A DNA stretch of 64,000 bases from Piezodorus guildinii (GCA_023052935.1 CM041298.1:23464192-23528191), one strand, 5' to 3'. Positions 31,878 to 42,597 are shown, counted from the first letter of the stretch. Notes: generated by a model from the letters alone, not told the origin. A program made the numbers and translations.

Positions 31878-34800
31878 TAGACGTTTCTATTTCTTTTATG
31901 ACATTCTCAATATCTTCATCAGTTATTTCTGGGTTTTTTTGACTTGTACTAGGTTTATTATTATTATTATTTGATTTCTTTTTCTTAGTGACCTTTTTCG
32001 GTCGTTTGACTTGATCAGGGTGGAGTTTTTTCTTTCTACCTTTATTTCTATTTTGAAATCTTTTATCAACATACTTTCCTTTTTCGTATTTAGGATCTAT
32101 TTTCTTTTTCTGTTGTCTCTTTATATACACATCTTCCGGGATTTCTATGTCTTCTCTATTTTCATTTAACTTGCCTATTTTTCTCTCTTTATTTTGTTCT
32201 ATACCTTTCTTAGTTATTTCGAAAAGCTGCTTCATTTTCCGATGGTACTCATGAACAAGATATTCTTTTATTTCCGGGGATTCATTATAAGTTTCATTAG
32301 TGATACCGAAAGTTATTTCGTTAGGGGTCATTTTAAGATCTTGATTAAGGGAATTATTATATGCTGTCGTTGCTTGCTCTAACTTATCTTCCTCTTTATC
32401 ATCTTTGTTTTCTATGTTTATAAGTCTTAAAATTTCTAATAACGAAGAGCTTGCTCGATTAAGCAATCCAAGAGAGTTAGGGTGATTGGGGGTAGTATAA
32501 TGTAATTCAATATTTAAGTAGTTTAGAAAATCTTTAAACAAGTTATTGTCGAATTCTCTTCCGTTGTCACATGATATTTTTTGGGGTTTTGGAAAATATG
32601 CTAAATATTTTTTCAATACTTTCATGCTTTCTATGGCATTATAACTCGTTGCGTAATAAGAAAATATTCTTTTGGAAAAAGTATCTACTATTAAATAAAT
32701 GTAATAATTACTCATGTGTAAGGTATCAATCATTAAATCTGTAAAGGGTTTCTCAGGTGTGGGAGTAATTTTAAATTTTTGTTTTATAGGTCTTCTATCG
32801 TATTTGCCTTTTCCACATGTGTCACATTTGTTTATAATTTCTCTGATATGATCTTTCATATTGGGCCAATAAAATTTGGTTTTCAAAACTAAATATGTTT
32901 CATTTATACCTCTGTGGCATGTCTTGGCGATATGATAATCAAGGATAAGTAATTTCTGGTCTTCCGTGTTCTTTACATCTGGCAATAGTTTATAATATCT
33001 TTTAATTCTATTTGTGGGAAATTTTTCTCTAATGAGTGATGCAACTTTATTAAATAATGCATTATACCAATTATTTTCACTTTCTATAGAATCTGATATG
33101 GGTGAGCAGTATATGCCGTAAGTTATATTTGGTCTTAAGATTTCTAAAAGTTTTTCTTCTATTTCAAAATCTTTTTCATGATAAGGCCAAGTAAATTCAA
33201 TTGTTGTTCTTTGCTTATTATTGAATATTGTTTCGCGTTGAATTTTCGCGTGTCCCTTTTTTATTATTATTTGATTTTTCTCAACATTTACTGGTCTAGA
33301 TTTATCATCAACTATTAAGATTCTGTTATCGGAGGATTCTGTGGAGTGCTGCGTTGCTAAAGAAGATATATCATCTTGAATTATTTCTTGGTGTTCACCA
33401 TTATTATTTTCTTCTATGTTTTCATCATTATTAATTCCTTCTAAGTTTTCATTGTTAGCTTCTCCTTGGGTTTCTTCTATTCCCATTTCTTGTAATAAAT
33501 CTACGATTTCTTGTGAATAGTTATTAGGAGAATTTTCTGTATGAAAAATATCAAATTCTGGTTCTTTTAATTTCCTTTCTTCAATAGGGTAACGGGATAA
33601 ATGATCGGCGACTTTATTAGCCTTTCCTTCAATGTATTTTATGTCATATTCGAAATCTTCTAACAATAATTTCCATCTAATTAATCTGGCGTTCTGTGTT
33701 TTACACGTTCTTAAATATTCTAAAGGTTTGTGATCTGAATATATGAAAAATTTTCTACCGTATAAGTAGGGTCGAAAATGATTGCAAGCCCAAATAATGG
33801 CTAAACATTCCTTTTCCGTTGTTGAGTAATTTTGTTCTGCTTTATTAAGTGTTCTGGATGCAAAACATACAGGGAGTTCTTTTCCATCTTTCTTCTGTGC
33901 TAATACTGCACCAATGGCGAAATTACTTGCGTCAGTTGTTAAGAAAAAGTCCTGATTGAAATCTGGAATTTGCAAAATGGGGCTACTACATACAAGTTGT
34001 TTCAATTTCTCAAAAGCGTTTTCATATAACTCTGGTTTGATTTCTTTTTGATCTTTTCGAAGACATCTCGTTAATGGGGAAGCTATCTTTGCGTAATTTG
34101 GTATCATTTTCCTATAGAAACCAGTTAATCCTAAAAAGCTTTTAATTTCTTTTTCATTTTTAGGGAGTTTAAAATCTTTTACTGCTTTTATCTTTTCTGG
34201 ATTAGGTTCTATGCCGCGTTCGCTGATAATATGTCCGAGGAATAACAATTCTTTCTTGCAAAATTCTGTCTTATCGAGCTGAATCTTTAAGTTATGTTTT
34301 TCTAACTTTTTAAGAGTTTCTTCTAAATGTTTCCAATGATCTTTGTAATTTTCAGAAAAAATTATAATATCGTCCATATAGACTAAAACGTTAATAGAAT
34401 CTGAAAAAATGATATTCATGGCTCTTTGAAACGTTGCTGGGGCATTACTGAGTCCAAATGGCATGCGAAGGAATTCAAAGTGGCCTTGATCTGTAGAAAA
34501 TGCTGTTTTTGGGATAGAACTTTCTTCGACTTTTATTTGATGGAAGCCTGAGCAAAGGTCCATTGCTGTAAATATCGTCGCTTTTCCTAATTTGCCTAAA
34601 AGGTCTTCAATATTAGGAATGGGGAATTTATCCGGGGTTGTTTCTCGATTTAATTTCCTGTAATCAATCACCATTCGTATTTTTCTTTTTCCTGATGCGT
34701 CTGGCTTTTTCGGGACAATCCAAACGGGAGAATTGTAAGGGGAATTGCTGGGTCTTATTATTTTGGATTCTAACATCTTTTTAATTTCTTCCTTAATATT

Positions 34801-35655
34801 TTCTTTGAATTGGTGGGGATATCTGTAATTTTTCGAATATATCGGGTCTTCGGTTTTTGTTTTAATCTTATGCTCCAATAAATCAGTGGCTGAAAGGGGA
34901 TCATTTTCAGTCTTAAATACTGATGGATATTTCGATAATAATTTAATTAAATTTGATTTTTCTTGAGGAGGTATATGGTCGGTTCTGATTAGTTGGGGGA
35001 TTTGTTTTATTATTTCATGGTTTCCTTTTTTATTAGAATCTGTTAATTCTACTTCTTCTTTTTGCAAATAGTATAAAGGTAAATATATGGTTTCGTTAAC
35101 TTTACTGTCGATTATTATATTTTGATCATAGATGCCAGGTTTAATTTTAATCTTATCATCTTCATAGTCAATAAAATATAGATTTTTATTTTGTTCTACT
35201 TTTATCTGATTTTCGCCTTCTTTCAAAACTAATTTTAAAACTTCGTCTTCCATAATAAAATCAAACTCTGTATAGCGAGTTTTTATTTTGTTGGTTTCGA
35301 AATCGATATTGAATTTCATTTCCCTCATTGTCTCATTTCCTAGTAGTATTTCGTAATTGGGACTGAAATTAAATAGATAAAATTTTATTTTTTCGGGGTT
35401 TTTAAGAAAATTATTTCTGCAATAAACTGAAATAGATTCCGTGCCAAGTTCTTCTCCGGTTGCTGTTTTTATTGTAAAATTTTCTTTTTCTCTTTCAACA
35501 TCTGGTGGTACAATGTCTGGTCTTATATAATTCTTCCAAGATCCGGTATCAATAAGCCATTTACGATTCGCGTGGTCTTTAACATAAGGCAGTTGGCTTT
35601 TATTCTCTTCTTTTATGTGTTTTGATTGTCTGGCGGGCCTTTCTCTAAAAAAGAA
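31762..35655 (-). CDS. pol: Pro-Pol: protease, reverse transcriptase, RNase H, integrase
   Basis: The pol frame is open from 35655 and has no ATG until 35328 (1188 codons from there), so it is probably entered by -1 frameshift from gag. Before that ATG lies the protease, with LIDTGS at about 35545. Numbered from the ATG, RT covers about 185-360, with MDLCSGFHQIK and catalytic YMDD at 317-320. RNase H covers about 455-575 (TTDASNFAIGAV, DHKPLEYL). Integrase has an HHCC zinc region at about 800-845 and aspartates in MIDT and in CDNG (921). The third catalytic position, 957, is Asn (AAT, 32458-32460) where this family has Glu. RT and RNase H look complete. Confidence 0.93.
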   Translation of the reverse strand, partial: FFFRERPARQSKHIKEENKSQLPYVKDHANRKWLIDTGSWKNYIRPDIVPPDVEREKENFTIKTATGEELGTESISVYCRNNFLKNPEKIKFYLFNFSPNYEILLGNETMREMKFNIDFETNKIKTRYTEFDFIMEDEVLKLVLKEGENQIKVEQNKNLYFIDYEDDKIKIKPGIYDQNIIIDSKVNETIYLPLYYLQKEEVELTDSNKKGNHEIIKQIPQLIRTDHIPPQEKSNLIKLLSKYPSVFKTENDPLSATDLLEHKIKTKTEDPIYSKNYRYPHQFKENIKEEIKKMLESKIIRPSNSPYNSPVWIVPKKPDASGKRKIRMVIDYRKLNRETTPDKFPIPNIEDLLGKLGKATIFTAMDLCSGFHQIKVEESSIPKTAFSTDQGHFEFLRMPFGLSNAPATFQRAMNIIFSDSINVLVYMDDIIIFSENYKDHWKHLEETLKKLEKHNLKIQLDKTEFCKKELLFLGHIISERGIEPNPEKIKAVKDFKLPKNEKEIKSFLGLTGFYRKMIPNYAKIASPLTRCLRKDQKEIKPELYENAFEKLKQLVCSSPILQIPDFNQDFFLTTDASNFAIGAVLAQKKDGKELPVCFASRTLNKAEQNYSTTEKECLAIIWACNHFRPYLYGRKFFIYSDHKPLEYLRTCKTQNARLIRWKLLLEDFEYDIKYIEGKANKVADHLSRYPIEERKLKEPEFDIFHTENSPNNYSQEIVDLLQEMGIEETQGEANNENLEGINNDENIEENNNGEHQEIIQDDISSLATQHSTESSDNRILIVDDKSRPVNVEKNQIIIKKGHAKIQRETIFNNKQRTTIEFTWPYHEKDFEIEEKLLEILRPNITYGIYCSPISDSIESENNWYNALFNKVASLIREKFPTNRIKRYYKLLPDVKNTEDQKLLILDYHIAKTCHRGINETYLVLKTKFYWPNMKDHIREIINKCDTCGKGKYDRRPIKQKFKITPTPEKPFTDLMIDTLHMSNYYIYLIVDTFSKRIFSYYATSYNAIESMKVLKKYLAYFPKPQKISCDNGREFDNNLFKDFLNYLNIELHYTTPNHPNSLGLLNRASSSLLEILRLINIENKDDKEEDKLEQATTAYNNSLNQDLKMTPNEITFGITNETYNESPEIKEYLVHEYHRKMKQLFEITKKGIEQNKERKIGKLNENREDIEIPEDVYIKRQQKKKIDPKYEKGKYVDKRFQNRNKGRKKKLHPDQVKRPKKVTKKKKSNNNNNKPSTSQKNPEITDEDIENVIKEIETSNVTGVSQDDFEFDDELFQVSSDRSAYGSDTDPANTRFI

Positions 35656-36743
35656 TTATTTGGATCTAATTTTTCTAATTTCTCTCTTAATTCTCTGATT
35701 TCTTGGTCTTTCGGGTCTTCTTGCTGAATTTGGAAATTAGGCTGTTTCGGTTTATTCCCGAATGCGCTAACTGTTCTCATGGATACAGTTGGATTTTCAT
35801 CTTTCTTGTTATTATTATAATTTTGATTCCGGTATCGACCTGAACCGTTGAAATACCTTTGTTGTTCTTGACGGGGCCATTGTTGGTAATAATTATTATT
35901 ATTATTATTCTGCCGGTAGTCTTGTGGAGGTTCTTGTTGTCGATATTGATGCTCTTGTCTTTGATTATGTGGGTTATACGGGTTATTGGGATTTTGCCAA
36001 TTATTAAATCGTTTGTGATGTTTTTTATCGAACTTTTTCTTATGGTCGAAGCCTCTTTTGTAATCATGTTCTCCGGGTCTTCTCATATTTCCCGAATTTA
36101 TGAGGTCATCGAAGAGTAGATGGTTCTCATTCTGAATTAAATTTCTCAAATCATCTAATGTTCTTAACTTTTCTGCTTTAGTCATAAGATATGTTCTTAT
36201 GTGAAGGGGCATGTTAGTGTAAAAAAAATAAAGAATACTTTTCTCTAATGCGCTAATAATTGTTTCTCTATTTGGTGTGTTTTCTATCCGATGTTTAGAA
36301 ATTATTAAAGTGCGGATCTTATCAATTCTTTGAAGGAAATCAAGAGGGTGTTCCTTATGATGTATTTTGTTATTAAATAATTCATGCGATAATTGTTCAA
36401 TTGAGCGGCTGTCTCTGAAGGTTCTTTCGAGATAATTTAGTAATTCTTCAACACGACTAAATTCGCGCGTTGTATTTATATAATCAGCTTCATCCGTAAG
36501 TTTTGCTAAAAGTTTACTTAATAATCTTTGTTCGTTTAGTTCCTTAAACGAGTTGTCCGGTTTACACACGATTTGGTAAACTTGTCTACAAACTGTCACG
36601 AATTTTAACAGATTGTGTGGATTTCCATTAAAATTAGGGATATGATCGTAGTCTGCCGATTTAATTTGAAAGCTTGCCATATTTGTAGTTAATATTAAAT
36701 TATTTACTCGCAGGATTAAAGAATTTAAATAATCATCAGACAT
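35613..36743 (-). CDS. gag: Gag polyprotein, 376 aa
   Basis: This is the structural protein of the element. Residues about 20-230 form a helical capsid-like domain (DYDHIPNFNGNPHNLLKFV at the start, RTFRDSRSIEQLSHELFNNK in the middle). The C-terminal 140 residues are rich in Asn, Gln, Arg and Lys and have no CCHC knuckle, as is common in errantivirus Gag, and presumably bind RNA. The start ATG 36743 is the first good start after the leader. A GTAAGT donor-like site lies about 25 bp upstream on the leader and could serve env splicing. The 3' end overlaps the pol frame around the slippery site. Confidence 0.9.
   Translation of the reverse strand: MSDDYLNSLILRVNNLILTTNMASFQIKSADYDHIPNFNGNPHNLLKFVTVCRQVYQIVCKPDNSFKELNEQRLLSKLLAKLTDEADYINTTREFSRVEELLNYLERTFRDSRSIEQLSHELFNNKIHHKEHPLDFLQRIDKIRTLIISKHRIENTPNRETIISALEKSILYFFYTNMPLHIRTYLMTKAEKLRTLDDLRNLIQNENHLLFDDLINSGNMRRPGEHDYKRGFDHKKKFDKKHHKRFNNWQNPNNPYNPHNQRQEHQYRQQEPPQDYRQNNNNNNYYQQWPRQEQQRYFNGSGRYRNQNYNNNKKDENPTVSMRTVSAFGNKPKQPNFQIQQEDPKDQEIRELREKLEKLDPNNSFLEKGPPDNQNT
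35646..35652 (-). promoter_or_regulatory. -1 ribosomal frameshift heptamer T TTT TTA
   Basis: In the gag frame the codons are TCT TTT TTA GAG, giving a canonical X XXY YYZ slippery site. Slipping back one base leads exactly into the pol frame (F-F-R-E-R), whose upstream stop lies at 35656-35658. Pro-Pol would be made as a Gag fusion at low frequency. I see no strong downstream pseudoknot by eye. Confidence 0.8.
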
Positions 36744-37086
36744 AAAATTACAATAGTAAAGGAAATTAACTTACAAAAATTGAGTACGCTGTCAAAATAA
36801 TCTTCGACGGGGTGTGAAGATCTGTCCTTGAGCTGGATACCTGACGACAGTGAAGTCCGGCCAAGGTTGAGTGCAGATAAGAGACTTTGCCTGCGTTGCG
36901 AGATGCTCGGGGTGAGTGAACTCGTCCAGAATCTGAAGATCTCGAAGTTGGTAGTCCTCGGTAGGTAAGCCAAAATCTTGAGTCTTCACAGGTGAGGAAT
37001 CCTAGGCGGTAGTCCTAATTCTGGATTTGCGGAAAAAGTTCGGATCTGCGGAAACTCGGTTCTTAAAACTGCGATAAAAATATGCA

Positions 37087-37104
37087 GTCCCTGTTCGGGC
37101 GCCA
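37087..37104 (-). promoter_or_regulatory. Primer-binding site for tRNA-Lys
   Basis: The minus strand reads TGGCGCCCGAACAGGGAC directly after the 5' LTR, with its first T shared with the LTR end. This 18-mer is complementary to the 3' end of a lysine tRNA, the same type used by lentiviruses and by gypsy. Confidence 0.9.
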
Positions 37105-37395
37105 ATTTTGGTGTTCGTGCTCGTTATTGTAAAAAAAAAATATTTTATTTATTCAAAAGTTACAAAATATCGATAATAACACTTTAAAAGACAATAATGA
37201 CAATCTTGATAATAACAATATGGCTATACTAGATCTGACATAGATTACGTACCGTAATTACTGCGAGGACTTGAAGAGAGTGAGTGATCCCTGGGAGAAG
37301 GGACAGGGTATATAAAGGTTAATAGGACTGCTGAATAAGATTCAAGGAATATGGTGTGATCTGCAGGTGCACTATGGCCTCATGGTGGCGTGACT
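37104..37395 (-). repeat. 5' LTR with promoter
   Basis: 292 bp, same length and apparently the same sequence as 29908-30199. The minus strand has TTTATATACC (37307-37316) as the likely TATA box and AATAAA (37147-37152) downstream, so both transcription start and polyadenylation signals lie inside. Confidence 0.95.
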
Positions 37396-37999
37396 TATTA
37401 CTGTTCTTATGTTCAAAAACAAAAAATTACATTAAAAAATATATTTTTTCAGTTTTTTCCTTTAGTTGGGTATCGAATTCATTCGATTTATATATTTACC
37501 TGTTTTCCATCAGTGGTAACAAAATAATATAGTTATTTTTACAGAATGAACAAAATTAAAGGTACTTTGGAAGAAGAAAATTTAAATTATCGGAATTTAA
37601 GTCCTGTCTGACCATTTTAATCAGAATGAGACCTACATGATATGAAAGCCTATTGAATCGATATAGTTTAATCAAAATCGTTGGAACCGTTTTCGAGAAA
37701 ATCGAAAAAAGGTGCAAAATGCATAGTATAAAGTGGCTCTTCTGGTAAAGTCAGCTTGATGAAAAAGGTTTTGTAATGTCTCAGGCGTATATTTGTCTTA
37801 AATATGAAATTTCAGTTTCATAGGACTTACCGTTTCCGCCCGGGAGTTACCACACACACACACACACACACACAGACCTTTTTGGTTATTTGGATTCAGG
37901 GGACCCTAAAATGTCTATTTCCGTTGAAAAATGGAATTCGAAAATTTTCACGATCGCAATACTTTCCCTTACTATACATAGTAAGTGAAAGTAAAAGTT

Positions 38000-38340
38000 T
38001 ATATCTAGACTAGTCTCATAGGATAGTGACGTCCTTGGAATAAACTTGTCCTATGACTGAAGGATTACACCCGGAAAGTTAGCCTCGACAGGTAAATATT
38101 CTAGTCCCTGCAATATGAGCGTCAAAGCGTTAGATTGGTTAGTCTGCAAGAGGATAGGACACGGCTAAGGGAGGAATTTCACATCTGTTGCTGTGTGGGT
38201 TAGATGGAATTCGGAATGGCAGGGGAAGCAGGAAGAGGTGTTTAGCGAATTCCTCAGCTTCGTCTTTATCTTAAGCTTGGAATAGGAGACGCCACCGTTT
38301 CTTACATCCTGGTTTGACGTTAAGGTGTTTCAGAAAATTT
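38000..38340 (-). pseudogene. Jockey ORF2 linker fragment
   Basis: Minus-strand frames give DKDEAEEFAKHL and HSEFHLTHTATDVKFL, which match DKHKAEEFAQHL and ELNPTHTAAVEEFL before the RT domain of ORF2 at 4875-7553. Frameshifts separate the pieces. Confidence 0.65.
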
Positions 38341-38649
38341 CATATTTCAAGGAAGTATACAGAGCGATGCGAGATGCGATTCCTGCATTCACAATATTAT
38401 CACATTATGATATTTATCGCTATTGTTCAGAAGCGAGATGGGAGAAAAGTCCAAATACCTTTGGATATCATTATCTTAAAATATTTAAAATTTTACAGAC
38501 TATTCTTGTATTTAAGAGATCTTCCTTCTTAGACTTCATGTGCAATGGAACTATTTTGATCTAAAAGTACAAAATATTGTCAAAATCACAAATAATCATC
38601 ATACAATTTATCATGAAATTATATAACTATGTTAAAATGTATGATAAAA

Positions 38650-38700
<51 letters not shown>

Positions 38701-38916
38701 GCATATACATAAAGATAAAATTATTAATAATCTATGAGATTAACATTAAAATTCTTGAAATTCTATCAAAACAGTTTAAAAATTATTACAAAAATTATAA
38801 CTAAACATGAACAATGAAAATCATTCCACTATACAATTTATATATAAACAGAATCAGTCGATGTACCATGCTCATCATTACACAAATCTAATTAAAATGA
38901 TTAAAATTTAATTAAT
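38341..38916. other. AT-rich DNA with a poly(A)-(AT)n tract
   Basis: A run of A at 38645-38667 followed by (TA)n to 38698. Otherwise nothing recognised. Confidence 0.6.
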
Positions 38917-40255
38917 AATTGAGACGTTGATTTCCAAAAGGTACTATATCCACTTTAGAGAATTTTACAGGAAACGCAAAAATCTGTCATTTATTTATTA
39001 TTGGCCTAATTTACGTGATTCTTTTTTTATTAAAATCAAAAGTTGATTTATAAAGGTGTTACCAACTCATTTTTCCAAATTATTGCACTTTTCCGATGAC
39101 TTTTAAACAATATAATATGGATTTAGTACTTTTTGGAACGAAACATGGATATAGTACTTTTTGGAACGAATTAAAAGGGATATAGTACTTTTTGGAAGAA
39201 TATAACGCGAGGTAAGTTGGTAACAGTCACTATAACCTTCCTGATCCAACATTACCGATAACTAACGTCTTTATATCGTTAATCACTAAGTTATGTATAT
39301 TTCCTTATTCTTCCTCTGAGAAACATCTTTCTTTGTTGGTTAATTACATTGATTATCTATTATTCATAAAGAAAGTGAATATTCAAAGGACAATTTATCT
39401 ATTTATGGCACTATAATAAGAAAGTATGTAATTATGAAGTTTGTTTTGAACTTGTATTTACTATTTGTGTGAATTTAGCAAATTTAATTATATTATTAAC
39501 GACGTGTATACAATATTTAACCATAGATACTGATAAATAATAACTTTTGAGCTTTTATTTTACATAAAAAAATCGACTACTAAGTTAGATCATGCACGGA
39601 TTTTCTTCACATATTTAGCAAGTTCGTGGAATGCTAATTCCAACTATTTGCTGCATAAAATACCATTATTCTATTAAAATGTGAGTTTCTGAAAAATTTT
39701 AAACCAAATTTATGTTGCTGCAAGAAGAAATACTATGAAAAAACTTAATTTAATTGACAACCTAAAAGAACCAAAGCGACGCAACTAAGTTTTTTCAAAT
39801 AGCCTAAAAACTGATTATTAGGTTAAAACCAGTGATCAAAATAATAGCGGTGATTCAAGACGTGCTCAATGAACCAATAAAAATGCATAAAATGATTAAA
39901 ACAATAAATTAATGGTGATATATTACGCGGTTAGGTGCTTCTGCCGTTTAGTAGGAAATATAGTACCTTTTGGAAGGAAATGAAAGGAAAGGTTATATCT
40001 GTTTACATAGGATATAGTACCTTTTGGAACGAAACATGGATATAGTACCTTTTGGAATGAAATAAAATGTGGATTTAGTACCTTTGGAATGAAATGAAAT
40101 TTTTAAAGACTTTTTTAAAGGATTTTTATGTTTCTTGGATAAAATTTGATGACGGATTTAGATAAAACCAAACCATTAGAATACAAATATGTGAAAATAT
40201 CAACTTTGAAAAAAATGTCCTTTAGTACCTTTTGGAAATCAACGTCTCAATTATG
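38917..40255. mobile_element. Non-autonomous TIR element with repeated GTACCTTTTGGAA boxes
   Basis: The ends are inverted repeats of about 30 bp: AATTGAGACGTTGATTTCCA with AAAAGGTACTA at the left, and TAGTACCTTTTGGAAATCAA with CGTCTCAATT at the right. Inside, the box AGTAC(C/T)TTTTGGAA recurs in direct orientation near 39124, 39152, 39180, 39961, 40014, 40041, 40077 and 40214, usually preceded by ATATA. There is no transposase. Subterminal box arrays of this sort are usually transposase binding sites. No clear target duplication is seen and the superfamily is unknown. Confidence 0.8.
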
Positions 40256-40451
40256 AAACCAATAACTGATTAATTTATAAAAGCACTATTACTTAATGTG
40301 AGAAGATGCTTTCAAGCCAAAGCTTCATGTCTAAATCAGATGTCCATCCTTATATATATTAAATACATTTCAGATTTTAATAACACATAATTTAAAATAC
40401 ATTATTAACAAATATTAGTAAATCCTTCTAACATAGTAATATAATGTTTTT

Positions 40452-42514
40452 ACTTTCACTTACTATATATAGTAAGGGAAAGTATTGCGATCGTGAAAAT
40501 TCTCGAATTCCAGTTTTCAACGGAAATACAGGTTTCCCTGAGTCCAAATAACCAAATCCCGCAAAAAGGTCTGTGTGTGTATGGTAACTCCCGGGCGGGA
40601 ACGGTAAGTCCTATGAAATTGAAATTTCATATTTAAGACAAACATACGCCCGAGACGTTACAAAATCTTTTTCATTAAAATGAGCTTACAAGAAGAGCCA
40701 CTTTATACCATTTTTCACCTTTTTTCGATTTTCTCGAAAACAGTTCCGACGATTTTGATTAAACTCGCTCTATCGATGAAACATTTAATGGGATTTAATA
40801 TATTTTAGGTTTCATCCGGATAATAAATTTTTGACAGGGCTTAAATGCCCATATTTTAAATTTTCTTTCTCTAAAGTACCTTTAATTTTGTTGATTCTAT
40901 AAAAACAACATATTATCTTGTTACCACTGATAAAAAACAGGTAAATATATAAATTGAATGAATTCGATACCCAACTAAAGGAGAAAAAATAAAAAATATT
41001 TTTTTAATACGATTTTTTGTTTTTGAACATGAGAGCAGTAATATACATGTATGATATACCGTTGGAAAGCTAAAGATTTTAGAAACAATATTATCTCATA
41101 CTCAAGCTTGGGATGGAGAGTGATGAAAAGAAGATAAAACTAACTGAATATTTTAGATAATAATATAATAGATTTTTTTAATAAAATACATGTTTTTATA
41201 TAAATTCAATTTAATTAATTCTTTAATAGTTTCACATATTTTTATCTCTAACTGTATTTGAAAATTCTTTCATTGATTTTAAAAATGGAGGTAAGTGAAA
41301 GTCGTGTGTTGCCCGATTTTCTCAATAACGGTTCCGACGCTTTTGATTAAACGCGCTATATCGATGTAAAATGAATTGGGCTTCAATATGATGTAGGTTT
41401 TATTCTGATTAAAATGGTCTGACAGTGCTTAAATGCCGATATTTTAAGTTGTCTTCCCCTAAAGTACCTTTAATTTTGTAGATTCAATAAAAATAACTAT
41501 ATTATCTTGTTAACGCTGATGAAAAACAGGTAAATATATACATTGAATGAATTCGATACTCAACTAAAGAAGAAAACAGAAAAAATATTTTTTTAATGCA
41601 ATTTTTCGTTTTTGAACATAAGAGCAGTAATATACATGTATGATATACCGTTGGAAAGCTAAAGATTTTAGAAAAAATATTATCTCATACACAAGCTTTT
41701 CAAAGTTAATGGAGAGTGATAAAATGAACATAAACTAACTGATTATTTTAGATAATAATATAATAGATTTTTTAATAAAATACATGTTTTTATATAAATT
41801 CAATTTAATTAATTCTTTAATAGTTTCACGTATTTTTATCTTTAACTGTATTTGAAAATTCTTTCATTGATTTTAAAAATGGAGGTAAGTGAAAGTCGTG
41901 TGTTGCCCGATTTTCTCAATAACGGTTCCGACGCTTTTGATTAAACGCGCTATATCGATGTAAAATGAATTGGGCTTCAATATCATGTAGGTTTTATTCT
42001 GATTAAAATGGTCTGACAGTGCTTAAATGCCGATATTTTAAGTTGTCTTCCCCTAAAGTACCTTTAATTTTGTAGATTCAATAAAAATAACTATATTATC
42101 TTGTTAACGCTGATGAAAAACAGGTAAATATATACATTGAATGAATTCGATACTCAACTAAAGAAGAAAACAGAAAAAATATTTTTTTAATGCAATTTTT
42201 CGTTTTTGAACATAAGAGCAGTAATATACATGTATGATATACCGTTGGAAAGCTAAAGATTTTAGAAAAAATATTATCTCATACACAAGCTTTTCAAAGT
42301 TAATGGAGAGTGATAAAATGAACATAAACTAACTGATTATTTTAGATAATAATATAATAGATTTTTTAATAAAATACATGTTTTATATAAATTCAATTTA
42401 ATTAATTCTTTAATAGTTTCACGTATTTTTATCTTTAACTGCATTTGAAAATTCTTTCATTGATTTTAAAAATGGAGGTAAGTTAAAGTCGTGTGTTGCC
42501 CGCACCAGATTTTT
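40452..42514 (+). repeat. R-element with its 3' 594 bp present three times in tandem
   Basis: The copy begins ACTTTCACTTACTATATATA at 40452. Its 3' portion ends GTGTTGCCCG at about 41314 and fuses to an internal point (ATTTTCTCAATAACGG). The unit repeats at 41311-41904 and 41905-42497, and only the last ends with the full GCCCGCACCAGATTTTT. The second and third units look nearly identical (594 and 593 bp), so the duplication is young. Confidence 0.93.
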
Positions 42515-42597
42515 AAACTTAAAATTATTCCTTATAATTATATTGTATAAGAAGGGAGGTAAGTAAACGTTTTGTTTTGTGGGCACTAGATTTTTTA
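42515..42597 (+). repeat. Degraded R-element 3' end
   Basis: GGGAGGTAAGTAAACG, then GTGGGCACTAGATTTTTT, resemble the R-element 3' end. It lies immediately behind the tandem copy. Confidence 0.55.

Larger units (their letters stand above)
29908..37395 (-). mobile_element. Env-bearing gypsy-type LTR retrotransposon (errantivirus-like), 7.5 kb
   Basis: This minus-strand provirus has two 292-bp LTRs that look identical by eye, a tRNA-Lys-type primer-binding site, gag, pro-pol and env. Gag to pol uses a -1 frameshift signal, and pol and env overlap. The layout matches insect errantiviruses, which are endogenous retroviruses of the Metaviridae. Identical LTRs imply recent insertion. All three frames are open, but integrase seems to lack its catalytic glutamate. 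The target lies in an R-element; flanks share only TAT, so the usual 4-bp duplication is imperfect or blurred by AT repeats. Confidence 0.95.
29671..37999 (-). repeat. R-element, minus copy split by the LTR retrotransposon
   Basis: The 3' part is 29671-29907 and the 5' part 37396-37999, ending at a start hairpin (TACTATACATAGTAAGTGAAA on the plus strand). The copy lacks its extreme 3' tip, where it is fused to 29048-29670. The LTR element interrupts it within the ACATGTATATTACTG segment. Confidence 0.88.

Noticed and set aside
35777..36119. Ile-rich open frames on both strands
   Set aside because: They arise from the Asn/Gln codon runs of gag read in other frames.
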